Below are positions 63,098 through 64,000 of a stretch of 64,000 bases of DNA, piece after piece. The stretch spans positions 62,001 through 126,000 of the forward strand of contig CACXHY010000004.1 in assembly GCA_902767565.1 (NCBI GenBank), read 5' to 3'. The DNA is from an uncultured Eubacteriales bacterium (GTDB lineage: Bacteria > Bacillota > Clostridia > Christensenellales > Aristaeellaceae). Within the stretch, counting starts at the first letter, position 1. Each line of letters begins with the position of its first letter. Position numbers and translations under genes: made by a program. Below the pieces are notes generated by a model. That model ran no database searches, had not been told where the DNA came from, and worked only from the letters and a program-made list of their open reading frames with translations.

Positions 63098-63910
63098 TCA
63101 GGCGCTGCCGCCCGCCACGATCTCGGTGATTTCCTGGGTGATCGCGCCCTGACGGGCCCGGTTGTACTGCAGCTGCAGGTCGTCGATCATCTCGCGGGCA
63201 TTCTTGCCGGCGCTGTCCATGGCGTTGCGGCGGGCGCAGACCTCCGACGCGAAGCTCTCGCGGACGCAGGCGGTCAGCACGGAGGCCACGTAGGCCGGAA
63301 CGGCCGCGCTCAGGATGGCGGCCGCGCCGGGCTCGAAGATCATCTGGGTCTGCGGAGCGTCTGCGGGCTTTTCCAGCGGCAGCAGCCAGCGGATCTCCGG
63401 CACCTGCGACATCATGTTCACCAGCTTTGTGTACATGACGCCCACGCGTGCCAGTTCGCCGGCCTGAAAGCGCTTGCACAGCGTCGCGGCCAGTTGGGAG
63501 GCCTGAACGGCGGTGTAGGGCTCCACCAGCACACGCGCGGATTCGTCGCCCGGGCGGTAACGCTCACAGGCGCGCTTGCCCAGGGGGACGACCTCGGCGT
63601 CGGGCCACTCGCGCATGGCGCGGAAGACATTGGCATTGTATCCCCCGGCCAGCCCGCGGTCGCCCGCGATGACCACCAGCAGCGTTTTCCCCTCCGCGCG
63701 CGGCTTCATCCACGCGCTGTCGGCACAGGCGTCGCTGGCGGCGAGCGTGTCCATGGCCGCGCGGAAGGCGGCGGCGTGATCCCCGCTGGTATCCATGGCG
63801 GCGTTGGCTTTGCGGATCTTGGAGGATGCCACCAGCTGCATGGCATGGGTCAGGTGCAGGGTCGACTGGACCGAACGGATGCGGTTGCGCAGTTTCTTGG
63901 TGTCAGGCAT
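63098..63910 (-). CDS. atpG: ATP synthase F1 gamma subunit
   Basis: A 270-aa gamma subunit, the rotor shaft. The N-terminal helix (LRNRIRSVQSTLHLTHAMQLVASSK) and the C-terminal helix (ARRNAMDSAGKNAREMIDDL, then YNRARQGAITQEITEIVAG) are the conserved coiled-coil parts. Slightly shorter than the usual 285-295 aa. It lies between atpA and atpD. Confidence 0.96.
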   Translation of the reverse strand: MPDTKKLRNRIRSVQSTLHLTHAMQLVASSKIRKANAAMDTSGDHAAAFRAAMDTLAASDACADSAWMKPRAEGKTLLVVIAGDRGLAGGYNANVFRAMREWPDAEVVPLGKRACERYRPGDESARVLVEPYTAVQASQLAATLCKRFQAGELARVGVMYTKLVNMMSQVPEIRWLLPLEKPADAPQTQMIFEPGAAAILSAAVPAYVASVLTACVRESFASEVCARRNAMDSAGKNAREMIDDLQLQYNRARQGAITQEITEIVAGGSA

Positions 63911-63914
63911 GGCT

Positions 63915-64000
63915 TTACCTCCTCAGGGAGGTGATGGCCTCCCTGACGGACGCCTCAATGTCCTCGTCCCACTGACCGGCCTCCAGCTGCTCCAGCAGGG
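63915..64000 (-). CDS. atpA: ATP synthase F1 alpha subunit, C-terminal fragment
   Basis: The last 27 codons (LLEQLEAGQWDEDIEA... ending SLRR) of a frame that enters the window, ending four bases before atpG. Position and helical character fit the end of the alpha subunit; only the fragment is visible, so the call rests on operon order. Confidence 0.75.
   Translation of the reverse strand, partial: LLEQLEAGQWDEDIEASVREAITSLRR

Overview
The window is high-GC DNA from what looks like a Gram-positive (Bacillota, Clostridia-like) gut or rumen anaerobe; this is inference. The signs are strong AGGAGG ribosome-binding sites, sigma-A promoters, Rrf2 and MerR regulators, an ECF S-component, a YkuD L,D-transpeptidase, an EFR1-type ferredoxin/flavodoxin protein, YhfC and YezG families, secreted proteins with short MKK... 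signal peptides, and an F-type ATP synthase operon. No rRNA or CRISPR array is present. One tRNA-Arg(ACG) is present.

Layout. 0.2-9.3 kb, mostly minus strand: an isochorismatase-like hydrolase, an ABC permease with a GAF-ABC ATPase, a PAP2 phosphatase, a C69 peptidase, an L,D-transpeptidase and a secreted orphan. 9.8-14.7 kb: a putative cystine-uptake module. It has a strong promoter, a Cys/Met-rich leader peptide with a terminator behind it, a TcyP-like symporter, a small secreted protein, a two-domain thioredoxin-like protein and an ECF S-component, followed by a convergent Rrf2 regulator. 15-18.9 kb: a decayed mobile island next to tRNA-Arg, with tyrosine-recombinase tail remnants around a BspA/InlB-repeat surface protein. 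19-33 kb: an EFR1 protein, two very large surface proteins, a REC-GGDEF-EAL-GGDEF protein and a broken REC gene. 33-38 kb: small housekeeping enzymes embedded in dense repeats, plus a RepA-like ATPase with a LexA-type box.

The main discovery is a 13-gene, 21-kb, single-strand operon at 38.4-59.1 kb. It has its own promoter, preceded and overlapped by three 22-bp direct repeats, and ends in a strong terminator. It encodes a membrane zinc-ribbon GTPase, a GrpE-like exchange factor, an Hsp70, an Hsp70-vWA fusion, a J-like/zinc-ribbon/FN3 protein, a second zinc-ribbon GTPase, a GAP1-like protein, two small acidic paralogues, a HerA/FtsK-type ATPase, a DNA/RNA non-specific nuclease, its YezG-type immunity protein and a transglutaminase-fold protein lacking the catalytic cysteine. 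I read this as a conflict (defence or toxin-deployment) system with its own complete Hsp70 cycle and two GTPase switches. The parts belong to recognisable families; the assembly and mechanism are inferred.

59.5-64 kb: a MerR-zinc-ribbon membrane regulator with a YhfC protease, then the end of the ATP synthase operon (alpha fragment, gamma, beta, short epsilon) on the minus strand.

Intergenic DNA is unusually rich in dispersed repeats: a 207-bp MITE-like element with GTRACTGTTCRGTC terminal inverted repeats, a hairpin element with CCGGGGGACGCTTTC arms, and short minisatellites.
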